Shown: piece by piece, positions 15,796-25,356 of the stretch
How positions within the stretch are numbered: position 1 is the first letter of the stretch
How the letters are laid out: the number at the start of each line of letters is the position of its first letter
NCBI RefSeq assembly: GCF_014217565.1
Contig: NZ_CP043661.1
Coordinates: 3,162,001-3,226,000, forward strand
From: Kribbella qitaiheensis
GTDB lineage: Bacteria; Actinomycetota; Actinomycetes; Propionibacteriales; Kribbellaceae
DNA: 64,000 bases
Direction of reading: 5' to 3'
The notes under the pieces: model-generated
What the model saw: the letters and a program-made list of their open reading frames with translations, nothing else
Database searches by the model: none
Told to the model about the DNA's origin: nothing
Translations under genes and position numbers: made by a program

Positions 15796-17291
15796 GCAGC
15801 GCGGGGGGTACTTCGCTGCAGGACGCACTGTCGGCCCTGCTGTCAGTAGCTGCACGTGCGGGTGTGCCGGAAGCGGCTGCCCGAGCAGAGGGACTGTCAC
15901 TCGCTGCCGCACTGGCCGAGTCAGCGCCTGGCGCTTCGGCCGATTGGGCCGCCGTGACACCCGGTGCCGGCACCCAGGACTTCTTCGACGCCGCTGTGCG
16001 TGGCCGGAGATGGCGCGGCGCACCAACGGCCGTGCTGACCGACCTGGTCGCGCAGGGATCAGCAGAGAAGATCCCGTACGCCGAGGCGCTGGCCGAGCTG
16101 GCCTCCGCGGCCTGCAATCTCGGTGAGCCGACCATGCGGGTCATCGGCAACGCCTCGGTCGCCGCGGCCGCGCAGCTCCAAGCAGCAGGCGCCCGGCAAC
16201 TCCAGGTTGGCAACCCAGTCGGCACCAACCCGCTCGGCACCAGCCCGGTCGCAAGCCCAGCCACCAGCGCGCCTGCCGCCGCAGTACAGACAGAAGCCAC
16301 GCCGGCTGTCGAGGCGGCTCCGGCTGAGCCAGAGCGCACAGTAGAAGAGCTACTGGCCGAGCTGGACGAGCTGACCGGCCTGGCGACCGTCAAGCGCGAG
16401 GTGCACCGGCAGGTCGCCGTACTGCGGGTCGAGAAGCTCCGCGCCGAAGCAGGACTCAAGAGCCCGACCATCACCCGGCACCTCGTATTCGTAGGCAATC
16501 CCGGGACAGGCAAGACCACTGTCGCGCGGCTGGTCAGCGGCATCTACAAGGCACTCGGTCTGCTCTCCAAGGGCCAGCTGGTCGAGGTCGACCGCTCCGA
16601 GCTCGTCGCCGGGTATCTGGGTCAGACCGCGACCAAGACGGCCGAGGTGGTGGCGTCCGCAGCCGGTGGAGTGCTCTTCATCGACGAGGCGTACAGCCTG
16701 ACCGCAGGCGAGCTGGGCGCCGACCAGTACGGGCGGGAAGCCGTCGACACGCTGGTCAAGGAGATGGAGGACCGGCGCGACGATCTGGTCGTGATCGTCG
16801 CCGGCTACCCCGAGCCGATGGAGAACTTCATCTCGGCGAACCCCGGGCTGGCCAGCCGGTTCCGGACCACGATCGCGTTCGACGACTACACCGACGCCGA
16901 GCTGACCGACATCCTGACCGGGCTGGCCGCGGCGGCGGACTACGAGCTGACGCCGCACGCGCTGGACCAGTTCACGGTGATCCTCGCCTCCACAAGGCGG
17001 GACCGCTCGTTCGGCAACGGCCGCTACGCCCGGAACATGCTGGAGGCCGCGATCGGCCGGCATGCCTGGCGCCTTCGCGACGTGACGGCACCGACGACCG
17101 ACCAGCTGCGTCAGATCCGTCCCGAAGACCTGACCGACGAACCAGCCGAACCGACCGAACCAGCCGAGTCGACCGATCCAGCTGAGCCCGCCGACGCAGC
17201 TGAGCCGGCCGGGCCGGCGGAAGCAGTCGAACCCACTGAGCCAGTCGAGCCTGAGCAGTCGGCCGGGCCCGAGCAAGAGGAGCAGGCGTGA
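15792..17291 (+). CDS. AAA+ ATPase, CbbX/CfxQ type
   Basis: A 499-residue protein. Residues 1-180 are an Ala-rich helical region of unknown function. The AAA+ core follows: GLATVKREVHRQVAVL, Walker A GNPGTGKTTVAR near 236, the pore segment, Walker B GVLFIDEAYSL near 294, VIVAGYPEPMENF and the arginine-finger region NPGLASRF. The last 45 residues are a run of EP/AEP-type repeats (PAEPTEPAESTDPAEP and so on), probably a flexible tether. CbbX-like ATPases remodel protein complexes; here a signalling or secretion partner in the same operon is more likely than Rubisco. GTGA overlap with the next gene. Confidence 0.9.
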   Translation: MSSAGGTSLQDALSALLSVAARAGVPEAAARAEGLSLAAALAESAPGASADWAAVTPGAGTQDFFDAAVRGRRWRGAPTAVLTDLVAQGSAEKIPYAEALAELASAACNLGEPTMRVIGNASVAAAAQLQAAGARQLQVGNPVGTNPLGTSPVASPATSAPAAAVQTEATPAVEAAPAEPERTVEELLAELDELTGLATVKREVHRQVAVLRVEKLRAEAGLKSPTITRHLVFVGNPGTGKTTVARLVSGIYKALGLLSKGQLVEVDRSELVAGYLGQTATKTAEVVASAAGGVLFIDEAYSLTAGELGADQYGREAVDTLVKEMEDRRDDLVVIVAGYPEPMENFISANPGLASRFRTTIAFDDYTDAELTDILTGLAAAADYELTPHALDQFTVILASTRRDRSFGNGRYARNMLEAAIGRHAWRLRDVTAPTTDQLRQIRPEDLTDEPAEPTEPAESTDPAEPADAAEPAGPAEAVEPTEPVEPEQSAGPEQEEQA

Positions 17292-18613
17292 CCCAAACAA
17301 CGAGCGCGCCCCCAGCCACCTGGTCGCCGCCGGCTCCACCGCCAGTGGCGATTGCCGGTACGCCGCGGCGCACGACCCCCGGCGGCGCGCTCCAGGCCTG
17401 GTTCGCCGGTACGCCGGGCCGGATGCGCACCGTACTCCTCCTGTCCGCAGCAGTGGCCGTGTTGTTCGGCCTGGCCGCGGCACAGGGATTCAGTGAGTCC
17501 GACGGTGCCCTGAAGCGGGCAGAGGCCAACACGTCCCAGTTGGTCCGGATCCAGGCGATCCACACCAACCTGGTCAGCGCCAACGCCGACGCCACCAACG
17601 CTTTCCTGGTCGGCGGCCTGGAGCCACCCGCGCAGCGGCAGCACTTCGTCGACTCGATGGCGCAGGCCTCCAAGCTGATCGCCGAAGCAGCCACCGCACA
17701 GCCCGCTGACCAGGCGGTGCTCGGCCAGCTCAACGCGACTCTGTTGACCTACCAGGGTCTGGTCGAGCAGGCCCGCGCCAACAACCGGCAGGGCCTGCCG
17801 ATCGGCTCGCAGTACCTGAAGGACGCGAGCGCCGCTCTGCAGAACGACTCGCTGCCGCTGCTGAACGCGCTGGTCTCGGCCAACGAGGACCGCGTCGGCA
17901 CGGAGTTCAACGGGATCGGCAAGGGCAATCTCTGGCTGATCGTCGGCGGCCTGATCACCCTGCTGGTGCTCGGCTTCGCCCTGTACTGGCTGGCAAAGCG
18001 GACCCACCGCTACCTGAACATGCCGATTGCGGCCGCTGCCGCACTGGTGCTGCTGACGATGCTGGTCGGCGGTACGGCGCTGTCGGGTGCGAGCAAGGAC
18101 GCCAAAGACACTCGCGGCCACGCGTACGCCGACACGCTGGCGCTGTCCCGCGCCCGCATCGCGGCGTACGACGCCAAGTCGAACGAGAGCCTCACCTTGA
18201 TCGCACGTGGCTCGGGTGACGCCTTCGACAAGGCCTGGGGCGTGTCGGCCAAGGAGGTCGACAAGCAGCTCGCCATCGTTGCGGCCACCGCTCCCGAACT
18301 GCAGGGCCCCTGGACGCAGTACAAGACCGTCCACACAACCATCCGCGACCTGGACAGCAAGCAGGGCAAATGGGACGACGCGGTGAAGGTGTCGGTCGGC
18401 AAGGCCCCCGGCCAGAACGCCGCGACCACCTTCACCGCCTTCGACAAGGGCTCCGCAGCAAGCCTCGACGCGACCGGTAAGAAGGTCGGCAGCGAATTGT
18501 CCGACGCCCGCAACGGCCTGCCACCGATCGGCTGGCTGGGGCTGCCGATCGGTATCGTCGCCGCACTGCTCGTGGCCTGGGGCATGTCCCAGCGACTGGG
18601 GGAATACCGATGA
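17288..18613 (+). CDS. GlnX-like four-TM sensor protein
   Basis: A 441-residue membrane protein: cytoplasmic Pro-rich N-terminus, TM1 near 46-65, an extracytoplasmic helical domain (ASKLIAEAATAQ, LLTYQGLVEQARANNRQGLP), TM2 near 217-235, TM3 near 245-263, a second external helical domain and TM4 near 417-434. Size, topology and position directly upstream of a GlnH-type lipoprotein and near pknG match mycobacterial GlnX, which passes amino-acid binding by GlnH to PknG. The start is a GTG overlapping the upstream TGA. Assignment rests on synteny and architecture, not on a diagnostic motif. Confidence 0.8.
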   Translation: MTQTTSAPPATWSPPAPPPVAIAGTPRRTTPGGALQAWFAGTPGRMRTVLLLSAAVAVLFGLAAAQGFSESDGALKRAEANTSQLVRIQAIHTNLVSANADATNAFLVGGLEPPAQRQHFVDSMAQASKLIAEAATAQPADQAVLGQLNATLLTYQGLVEQARANNRQGLPIGSQYLKDASAALQNDSLPLLNALVSANEDRVGTEFNGIGKGNLWLIVGGLITLLVLGFALYWLAKRTHRYLNMPIAAAAALVLLTMLVGGTALSGASKDAKDTRGHAYADTLALSRARIAAYDAKSNESLTLIARGSGDAFDKAWGVSAKEVDKQLAIVAATAPELQGPWTQYKTVHTTIRDLDSKQGKWDDAVKVSVGKAPGQNAATTFTAFDKGSAASLDATGKKVGSELSDARNGLPPIGWLGLPIGIVAALLVAWGMSQRLGEYR

Positions 18614-19566
18614 AGAAGCAGCTGATCGCGGCCGGTGCCGCCGCCACCCTGTTGGCACTGACGGCTTGTGGCTCCAGCAGCTACGAGGCGACGCCGCTCC
18701 CGACCAAGCCGGCTCCGACCACGACGACCCCGGGCCCGGCCAAGCCGCCGGTCACCTGTGCCAACCCGTTGGCCTCCTATGCGCCGGAAGGCGCGCTGCC
18801 CGCACCTGATCAGCTTCCGGCCGGCTCCTACCTGGCGAAGATCAAGGAGCGGGGCCGGCTGATCGCCGGTGTGTCTGCCGACAGCCTGCACCTGGGTTCC
18901 CGCAACCCGATCACCGGAACCATCGAGGGCTTCGACATCGACATGATCACCGCGGTCGCGAAGGCGCTCGGCGTCGGGGTCGAGCTGCGCGTCATCTCCA
19001 GCCCGCAACGGCTCCCGGTGATCATCGACGGTTCGGTCGACATCGTCGCGCGCAACATGACCATCAACTGCGACCGTTGGACCCAGATCGCCTTCTCCGC
19101 CGAGTACTACCGCTCCGGTCAGAAGTCGCTGGTGCCGCTGGACTCCGGAGTGAAGAGCCTCGCCGATCTACCCAAGGGCACCACGATCTGCACCCCGACC
19201 GGCTCGACCAGCTACGCCAACCTACGCAAGAAGTTCCCGGAGCTGACCGCGGTCACCGCCGACACCGACGGTGGCTGCCTGGAGCTCTTCCAGCAGGGCA
19301 AGGCCTACGGCATCAGCGGTGATGACACCGTGCTGGCCGGCGATGCCGCGCAGGACCCGTACGCCGAGGTGATCAAGGGCGAGCGGTTCAGCGACGAGCC
19401 TTACGGCCTCGGTATGTCGCTCAAGAACCGTGACTTCGTCCAGTTCGTCAACAGCGTCCTGGAGCAGATGAAGACCGACGGACGCTGGAAGGCGTCGTAC
19501 GACAAGTGGTTCGCGGCCGACCTGGGTCCCGCGCCGGCGCCGCCGAAGGCGGTCTACGGGCGATGA
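18610..19566 (+). CDS. GlnH-like amino-acid-binding lipoprotein
   Basis: A 318-residue family-3 solute-binding protein. Signal peptide with lipobox LTACG (MKKQLIAAGAAATLLALTACG), a Pro/Thr linker, then the binding domain: GRLIAGVSADSLHLGSRNP, GFDIDMITAVAKALG, VDIVARNMTINCDRW and PYGLGMSLKNRDFVQFVN. No ABC permease or ATPase lies nearby, so it is a sensor rather than a transporter component. In mycobacteria GlnH binds Asp/Glu-type amino acids and works with GlnX and PknG. Both ends overlap neighbours by four bases. Confidence 0.9.
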   Translation: MKKQLIAAGAAATLLALTACGSSSYEATPLPTKPAPTTTTPGPAKPPVTCANPLASYAPEGALPAPDQLPAGSYLAKIKERGRLIAGVSADSLHLGSRNPITGTIEGFDIDMITAVAKALGVGVELRVISSPQRLPVIIDGSVDIVARNMTINCDRWTQIAFSAEYYRSGQKSLVPLDSGVKSLADLPKGTTICTPTGSTSYANLRKKFPELTAVTADTDGGCLELFQQGKAYGISGDDTVLAGDAAQDPYAEVIKGERFSDEPYGLGMSLKNRDFVQFVNSVLEQMKTDGRWKASYDKWFAADLGPAPAPPKAVYGR

Positions 19567-20729
19567 CGGTTCGTACTCCGACGGCAGTCGCGCCGGCCCC
19601 ACCAGGGCGGATCGGCAGCAGCATCCCGGCCAAGGATCTGCTGACGTTCCTCGATGCGCTCGGGACCTGGCGCGACCGTCGGCGGGCCGAGCTGGACGAG
19701 CTCGACCAGGCCGCTCTGCAAGCCGAGGACGCCGACTCCCTCAGCGGTGACGTCGTGCTGGCGATGGCGGTCTGGAAGGCAGCCTCGGACCGGTACGAGC
19801 TGATCCTGGTCACCTGGGACTCCGGCCGGGTCGGCGCGACCGAGACCGAGCGGATCTCGACGCTGATCTGGGGCGGCCTCGACACCGGTGGCGCGAGCGG
19901 CTCGCTCGCGGTTTCGTTGCCTGAGGCATGCACTTTGTCCGATGCATTGGCCGCCACCCTGCGGGCCAGGCTCGCGCTGGAGCCGGGCGACGCGGACCTC
20001 GCCGCGCGGCTCAGGCAGCTCCGGGCGCAGGTGGAGCGGATCAGCGACCTGGTAAAGAACGAGCCTGCGATCAGCCGGAACGCGGCGATCGCGAACCACC
20101 ACGATCTGGACCGCCGGGTCACCGACCTGACCGATCGTGCCAAGCGTGGTGCGGATGTCGGCGGTCTGATCGGCTCGCTCGAGATGGATGCCGCCCGTAC
20201 CGAGCGGGACCTGATCGTCGGCGGTGCTACCCGCCGGGAGCGCGCTGCCGATGTGGCTCGCGCCCGCGCAGTACGGACCGAGCTGGAGGCACAGGGAGCC
20301 GCAGTACGGGCTCTTGCCGATCGGTGCGTCGCTGCGGTCACCCCTGCGCCGCGCCTCGGCGTACCGGACGTCACCGCGCTCGGACCGGTGCCGAACACCG
20401 CTGCCGAGCTGGACAGGTACCTGAGCCGCCTGGACGCCGTACGGCGTGCGCTGGGTCAGGCCCAGACGGCGTACGGCGCTGCACTGGAACGCAGGGACGA
20501 ACTGGCCGCTCGGCTCGATGCGTACCAGGTGAAGGCGGGCAGTCTTGCCCGGACCAGCGGAACCACCGAAGACCTTGCCGAGCTCTACCGGCGCGGCCAC
20601 GACGTGATCGACACCGAACCAGTGAACCTGGTCCGGCTCGGCGCGCTCGTAGCGGCCTACCAGACCTATCTGGACACCAGTCTTGCCGCCGACCCACACT
20701 CCGGTCGCGCCACAGGAGGGACGACATGA
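19563..20729 (+). CDS. Coiled-coil hypothetical protein of the PknG operon
   Basis: A 388-residue, highly helical, charged protein with no signal peptide or membrane segment: RDRRRAELDELDQAALQAED, ARTERDLIVGGATRRERAAD and ALERRDELAARLDAYQVKAG look like coiled coil. No family is recognised. ATGA overlaps bind it to the GlnH-like gene upstream and to pknG downstream, so it is made with both. It may be an adaptor between the membrane sensor and the kinase; this is inference from position. Confidence 0.82.
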   Translation: MTVRTPTAVAPAPPGRIGSSIPAKDLLTFLDALGTWRDRRRAELDELDQAALQAEDADSLSGDVVLAMAVWKAASDRYELILVTWDSGRVGATETERISTLIWGGLDTGGASGSLAVSLPEACTLSDALAATLRARLALEPGDADLAARLRQLRAQVERISDLVKNEPAISRNAAIANHHDLDRRVTDLTDRAKRGADVGGLIGSLEMDAARTERDLIVGGATRRERAADVARARAVRTELEAQGAAVRALADRCVAAVTPAPRLGVPDVTALGPVPNTAAELDRYLSRLDAVRRALGQAQTAYGAALERRDELAARLDAYQVKAGSLARTSGTTEDLAELYRRGHDVIDTEPVNLVRLGALVAAYQTYLDTSLAADPHSGRATGGTT

Positions 20730-22993
20730 CGAACATCGCCTGCACCCAGCCGGGCTGCTCCGGCACGATCATGGACGGCTACTGCGACGTCTGCGGTTCA
20801 CCCGCTCCATCGGGGGCGCTCAGCCCGTCCGCTGTCGCCGGTGCTCCCGACGTCGCCGCACCGGTCGTCCAAGAGCCGATCAGCTCGCCGTCGACCGTCT
20901 CGCGCGCCTCCAACCGGCTGGCCTCCACACCACTCGGCTCGGCCCGCGCGACCAAGGCCGGCTCGAAGCTGACCCGCCGACTCGGTACTTCGTCCACCCG
21001 GCTGCGCGGGGCGCGGCTCGGTGCCGGACTCACCACCGTGCCGCCGATCCCGGCGATCGACGCCGGCAAGGCGATCCTGGTCAACCCGATGGTCCCCGAG
21101 GACCGCCGGACCTGCCCGACCTGCGGTAACGCGGTGGGCCGGTCCCGCGGCGACCAGCCGGGCCGGACCGAGGGGTTCTGCCCGAAGTGCCGTAGCCCGT
21201 TCTCGTTCGCCCCGAAGCTGAAGGCGGGCGACCTGGTGGCCGGCCAGTACGAGGTCGCCGGCGCCCTGGCACACGGTGGTTTCGGCTGGATCTACATGGC
21301 CAGGGACCTCAACGTCTCCAAGCGCTGGGTCGTGCTCAAGGGCCTGCTGAACTCCGAGGACCCGGACGCCGTCGCGGCCGCGATCGCCGAGCAGCAGTTC
21401 CTGGCCCGGGTCGAGCACCCGCTGATCGTGGAGATCTACAACTTCGTCACCCACGAAGGCGCCGGCTACATCGTGATGGAGTACGTCGGCGGTACTTCGC
21501 TGAAGACCCTGCTCAAGCAGCGGATGGAGGCGAACGGCGGCCGGTACAACGCACTGCCGATCGACCAGGCGATCGCCTACCTGCTGGAGATCCTGCCCGC
21601 CTTCTCGTACCTGCACGACCTCGGCCTGGTCTACTGCGACTTCAAGCCGGACAACATCATCCAGGTCGGCGACGCGGTGAAGCTGATCGACATGGGCGGT
21701 GTCCGCCGGATCGACGACATGGACTCAGCGATCTACGGCACGGTCGGCTACCAGGCCCCGGAGGTCCCCGAGGTCGGTACGTCGGTTGCCTCGGACATCT
21801 ACACCCTGGGCCGCACTCTGACCGTGCTGGCGATGGAGTTCCGCGGCTACCAGTCGACGTACCTGTCCTCACTGCCGCCCGTGGCCGACGTCCCGCTGTT
21901 CCAGCAGCACGACTCCGTGTACCGGCTGCTGCTGAAGGCTTGCGCCAAGGATCCGGCCGACCGCTTCGTGTCCGCCGACGAGTTCCGCGTCCAGCTGCTC
22001 GGCGTACTGCGTGAGGTGGTCGCGTCGCAGCAGACTAGTGGCGCTGCGCAGCACTCCGCGTCGTCGCTGCTGTTCGGCAGCCCGGGCGACCTCTCCGCCG
22101 GTCTGGGCGAGGCCGCTCCCCCGTGGATGCGGCTGCCCTCACTGCTGACGGACAACACCGACAAGCTGGCCGGCTGGCTGAAGACCGTGAGCGTCCCGGA
22201 CCCGGCCGCGCGGCTGGAGTTGCTGGTCAACGCGCCGGAGCAGTCGCCCCAGGTGCTGCTGGAGATCGCACTGGCCGCGCTGGAGTCCGGCCAGTACGAC
22301 ATGGTCGACACGGCCGTGTCCGACCTGCTGGCCGAGGACCCGTGGGAGTGGCGTGCGGTCTGGATGTCCGGGCTGGTCGCCCTGGCTCGCGGTGACAACG
22401 CCGCCGCGCAGTCGGCCTTCAACGCCGTCTATGGTCAGGTCCCTGGCGAGCTGGCACCCAAGCTCGCACTGGCCCTGTCCTGCGAACTCAGTGGCGAGTA
22501 CGACGTCGCCGAAGGGCTCTACATCACCTGCGCCCGCACCGACGCCAACTACATCGCACCGTCGGCGTTCGGCCTGGCCACCATCCGCTCTGCCCGCGGC
22601 GACCTGGACGGAGCGATCGCGGCGGTCGACCTGGTACCGCCGACCAGCGGCGCGTTCATCCGGGCTCGCCGCCAACGAGCCGGATTGCTGGCAGGATCAG
22701 GGCGTGGCCTCCCCGCTCTCGCGGAGGCCATGGGCAGTATCGAGGCGCTGACGATCGACCCGGCCGACCGGGCTCAACTGTCGGCGAACGTGTTCCGGAT
22801 CGCGTTGGACGAAGTGCTCGGCAAGGGCCCGCAGCCGGGCCTGCATATCGCGGGGCATGCTGCTACCGAACCGGAACTGCGGGACGGCCTGGAGTCCGCC
22901 TACCGTGAGCTGGCCGGGCAAGCGCCCAGCCGGGAGGAACGGATCGCCCTGGTCGACCAGGCCAACGAGGTTCGAGGATGGACATTGCGATGA
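20726..22993 (+). CDS. pknG: Serine/threonine protein kinase PknG
   Basis: A 755-residue soluble kinase with the PknG layout. An extra N-terminal ribbon (CTQPGCSGTIMDGYCDVCG, residues 6-24) precedes a disordered region. The rubredoxin-like domain has CPTCGN near 130 and CPKC near 152. The kinase has a Gly-rich HGGFGWIYMARD near 183, catalytic Lys in VVLKG near 203, YCDFKPDN near 303 in place of HRD, and DMGG near 322 in place of DFG, both as in known PknG. The C-terminal half is the TPR domain. In mycobacteria PknG phosphorylates the FHA protein GarA and so controls 2-oxoglutarate metabolism. The start at 20726 overlaps the upstream stop. Confidence 0.95.
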   Translation: MTNIACTQPGCSGTIMDGYCDVCGSPAPSGALSPSAVAGAPDVAAPVVQEPISSPSTVSRASNRLASTPLGSARATKAGSKLTRRLGTSSTRLRGARLGAGLTTVPPIPAIDAGKAILVNPMVPEDRRTCPTCGNAVGRSRGDQPGRTEGFCPKCRSPFSFAPKLKAGDLVAGQYEVAGALAHGGFGWIYMARDLNVSKRWVVLKGLLNSEDPDAVAAAIAEQQFLARVEHPLIVEIYNFVTHEGAGYIVMEYVGGTSLKTLLKQRMEANGGRYNALPIDQAIAYLLEILPAFSYLHDLGLVYCDFKPDNIIQVGDAVKLIDMGGVRRIDDMDSAIYGTVGYQAPEVPEVGTSVASDIYTLGRTLTVLAMEFRGYQSTYLSSLPPVADVPLFQQHDSVYRLLLKACAKDPADRFVSADEFRVQLLGVLREVVASQQTSGAAQHSASSLLFGSPGDLSAGLGEAAPPWMRLPSLLTDNTDKLAGWLKTVSVPDPAARLELLVNAPEQSPQVLLEIALAALESGQYDMVDTAVSDLLAEDPWEWRAVWMSGLVALARGDNAAAQSAFNAVYGQVPGELAPKLALALSCELSGEYDVAEGLYITCARTDANYIAPSAFGLATIRSARGDLDGAIAAVDLVPPTSGAFIRARRQRAGLLAGSGRGLPALAEAMGSIEALTIDPADRAQLSANVFRIALDEVLGKGPQPGLHIAGHAATEPELRDGLESAYRELAGQAPSREERIALVDQANEVRGWTLR

Positions 22994-24045
22994 CGAGTAC
23001 GACCGGCACGACGAGCATGGCCTGCCCGAGTTGCGGCGGGCCGATCTCCGACGCCGACCGTTTCTGCGAGGCGTGCGGGGCCGAGTTGACCCCGACCACG
23101 CCAGTGCCGTCGGCGGCGATCGACACGGACACCGAGCCGACGGTCGAGTTGAATCCGTCGGCGCTGCCCGGCCCCTGTCGCTCCTGCGGCGGCAAGATCG
23201 GCCCCGACCAGTACTGCGAGACCTGTGGCACCAAGGCGACGAAGCCACGCGATCACTTCAGCGAGCAGCCGGCGCCTTGGGTCGGCGCTGTCTGTGACCG
23301 CGGGATCCGGCACAGCCGGAACGAGGACGCCGTAGCGATCTCTGCGGACCCAGAGCCCGGTAGTAGGGCGCAGTTGGTGGTCTGTGACGGCGTGAGCTCC
23401 TCGCTGGACTCCGACGTGGCCAGCCTGGCTGCCGCGCGCGCCGCCCGCGAAGTACTGGCTGCCGGTCACGCGCAAGGGATGGGAACCGAGTCGTCGCGGG
23501 TCAGTGCGGTGATTGCCCGGTTGAAGGCCTCAGCGGATGCCGCCAACGACGCAGTACTGGCCAACACCAGCCCGGACAGCCCGAATCCGGCTTCCTGCAC
23601 GTTCGTCGTCGCAGTACTCGAAGGCGACCTGCTGGTGGCCGGAGTGGTCGGCGACAGCCGTGCCTATTGGTTCCCGGACAACGAAGAGGCTGTCGGGCTC
23701 ACCGTCGACGACTCCTGGGCGGCCGAGCTGATCGCCACCGGCGTACCGCGGCACGAGGCCGAGACCGGCCCGCAGGCGCACGCCATCACCCGCTGGCTCG
23801 GCAAGGACGCACCCGACCACACGCCCCGGACCACCACCGTCAAGATCGGCGGCCCGGGCTGGCTGGTCGTCTGCTCCGACGGTCTGTGGAACTACTGCTC
23901 CGAGGCGGCACCACTGGCCGACCTCGTACGTCAGACCGCTGCGGCCAACCGTGGCGAGCCCCTGGCCACCGCTTCCGCACTGGTCGACTGGGCGAACGCC
24001 CAGGGCGGCCAGGACAACATCACCGTCGCACTGGCTCGTCTGTGA
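22990..24045 (+). CDS. PP2C-type protein phosphatase with zinc ribbons
   Basis: A 351-residue protein. Two N-terminal CxxC ribbons (CPSCGGPISDADRFCEACG and CRSCGGKIGPDQYCETCG) are followed by a PP2C domain with the metal-binding motifs RHSRNEDAVAI, VVCDGVSSS near 133, AGVVGDSRAYW, CSDGLWNY and GGQDNITVALA. It should reverse PknG phosphorylation. The ATG at 22990 overlaps the TGA of pknG; an in-frame ATG at 22978 is possible. The ribbons resemble those of PknG and the FHA protein of the same operon. Confidence 0.92.
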   Translation: MTSTTGTTSMACPSCGGPISDADRFCEACGAELTPTTPVPSAAIDTDTEPTVELNPSALPGPCRSCGGKIGPDQYCETCGTKATKPRDHFSEQPAPWVGAVCDRGIRHSRNEDAVAISADPEPGSRAQLVVCDGVSSSLDSDVASLAAARAAREVLAAGHAQGMGTESSRVSAVIARLKASADAANDAVLANTSPDSPNPASCTFVVAVLEGDLLVAGVVGDSRAYWFPDNEEAVGLTVDDSWAAELIATGVPRHEAETGPQAHAITRWLGKDAPDHTPRTTTVKIGGPGWLVVCSDGLWNYCSEAAPLADLVRQTAAANRGEPLATASALVDWANAQGGQDNITVALARL

Positions 24046-24078
24046 CCGAGCGCCAGCACTGTAGAAAGGACGCCTGAG

Positions 24079-25356
24079 ATGGCCGAGTTCTCCGCCTCCG
24101 TGTACCAGAACGAGTTCCTTCCCGACGGCGGCACCGACGTCCACGCGATCGTCACGGTGTCCTGTACCGGCGCGGGCGCGGCCGGCCAGTCCGGTAGCGG
24201 CGACGCCGGCGAGATCATCATCGTCGACACCTCCGGCTCGATGGGTGCCGAAGGCATCCGGGCCGCCGCGTACGCCGCCCAGACCGCGCTCGACCAGATC
24301 CTCGACGGGGTCTGGTTCGCCGTCATCTCCGGCAACGACCGGGCCCAGCTCGCCTTCCCGCCGTCACCGGAACCGGTGATGGTGAAGATGGACCAGTTCA
24401 CCCGGCAGGCCGCGAAGGACGCGGTCGCCCGCTTCTACGCCGACGGCGGTACGGCGATGGGCACCTGGCTGCGACTGGCCGCCCGGGTCTTCGCGACCGT
24501 GCCGTCGCTGTCGCAGAAGCACGCGATCCTGCTCACCGACGGCGAGAACCAGCACGAGTCGCCCGAGGTGCTGTCCGCCACGATCCAGGCCGTCACCGGT
24601 CAGTTCCAGTGCGACTGCCGTGGCGTCGGGGTGAACTGGCAGGTCGACGAGGTCCGCCGGATCGCCACCGCACTGCTCGGCTCGGTCGACATCATCCCCG
24701 CGCCCGACCAGCTGGCAGCGGAGTTCTCCAGCCTGATCCGGCAGGCGATGAGCAAGGGTGTCGCCGGGGCCGACATGCGGGTCTGGGCTCCGCAAGGGGC
24801 GCAGGTGCTGTTCGTCCGCCAGGTCGCTCCGACCGTCGACGACCTGACCGCCCGGCGTACCGAGGTGAACGCGCTGACCAGCGCGTACCCGACCGGCTCG
24901 TGGGGTGACGAGTCCCGCGACTACCACGTCGCGATCAGGCTGGCCGCGAAGGGTATCGGGCAGGAGCAACTGGCCGCCCGGGTCCAGCTCGCGATCGGCG
25001 ACCAGGTGGTCGCGCAGGGCCTGGTGAAGGCGCTGTGGTCCAACGACGAGGCGCTCACCACCCGGATCAGCCCGGAGGTCGCGCACTACACCGGCCAGAC
25101 CGAGCTCGCCGAGGCGATCCAGGACGGCCTGGCCGCGAAGGCCGCCGGCGACACCGCCACCGCGACCACCAAGCTCGGCCGCGCCGTCCAGCTCGCCGCC
25201 CAGACCGGCAACGAGGAAGCCACCTCGCGACTGCGCAAGGTGGTCGAGATCGACGATCAGGACACCGGCACCGTGCGACTCAAGCGCAGCGTCGAGAAGG
25301 CGGACGAGATGGCGCTCGACACGGCGTCCACCAAGACCACCAGGGTGAAGAAATGA
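24079..25356 (+). CDS. von Willebrand factor A domain protein
   Basis: A 425-residue soluble protein. The vWA fold has a MIDAS site: IIIVDTSGSMGAEG near residue 48, the Thr in GGTAMGTWL and LLTDGENQHE. The rest is a beta-rich region followed by a helical tail with NEEATSRLRKVVEI. AAAGGA precedes the start. vWA proteins bind partners through the metal site; with TelA, an AAA+ ATPase and PP2C nearby, it fits a signalling complex. Its stop overlaps the FHA gene by four bases. Confidence 0.92.
   Translation: MAEFSASVYQNEFLPDGGTDVHAIVTVSCTGAGAAGQSGSGDAGEIIIVDTSGSMGAEGIRAAAYAAQTALDQILDGVWFAVISGNDRAQLAFPPSPEPVMVKMDQFTRQAAKDAVARFYADGGTAMGTWLRLAARVFATVPSLSQKHAILLTDGENQHESPEVLSATIQAVTGQFQCDCRGVGVNWQVDEVRRIATALLGSVDIIPAPDQLAAEFSSLIRQAMSKGVAGADMRVWAPQGAQVLFVRQVAPTVDDLTARRTEVNALTSAYPTGSWGDESRDYHVAIRLAAKGIGQEQLAARVQLAIGDQVVAQGLVKALWSNDEALTTRISPEVAHYTGQTELAEAIQDGLAAKAAGDTATATTKLGRAVQLAAQTGNEEATSRLRKVVEIDDQDTGTVRLKRSVEKADEMALDTASTKTTRVKK

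Noticed and set aside
15792-17291. Rubisco activase CbbX
   Set aside because: No Rubisco or carbon-fixation gene is present; the AAA+ core alone is not enough.
19928-22993. A 1,021-residue version of PknG starting far upstream
   Set aside because: The extra N-terminus is the wrong frame of the coiled-coil gene; the ATG at 20726 with ATGA overlap is correct.
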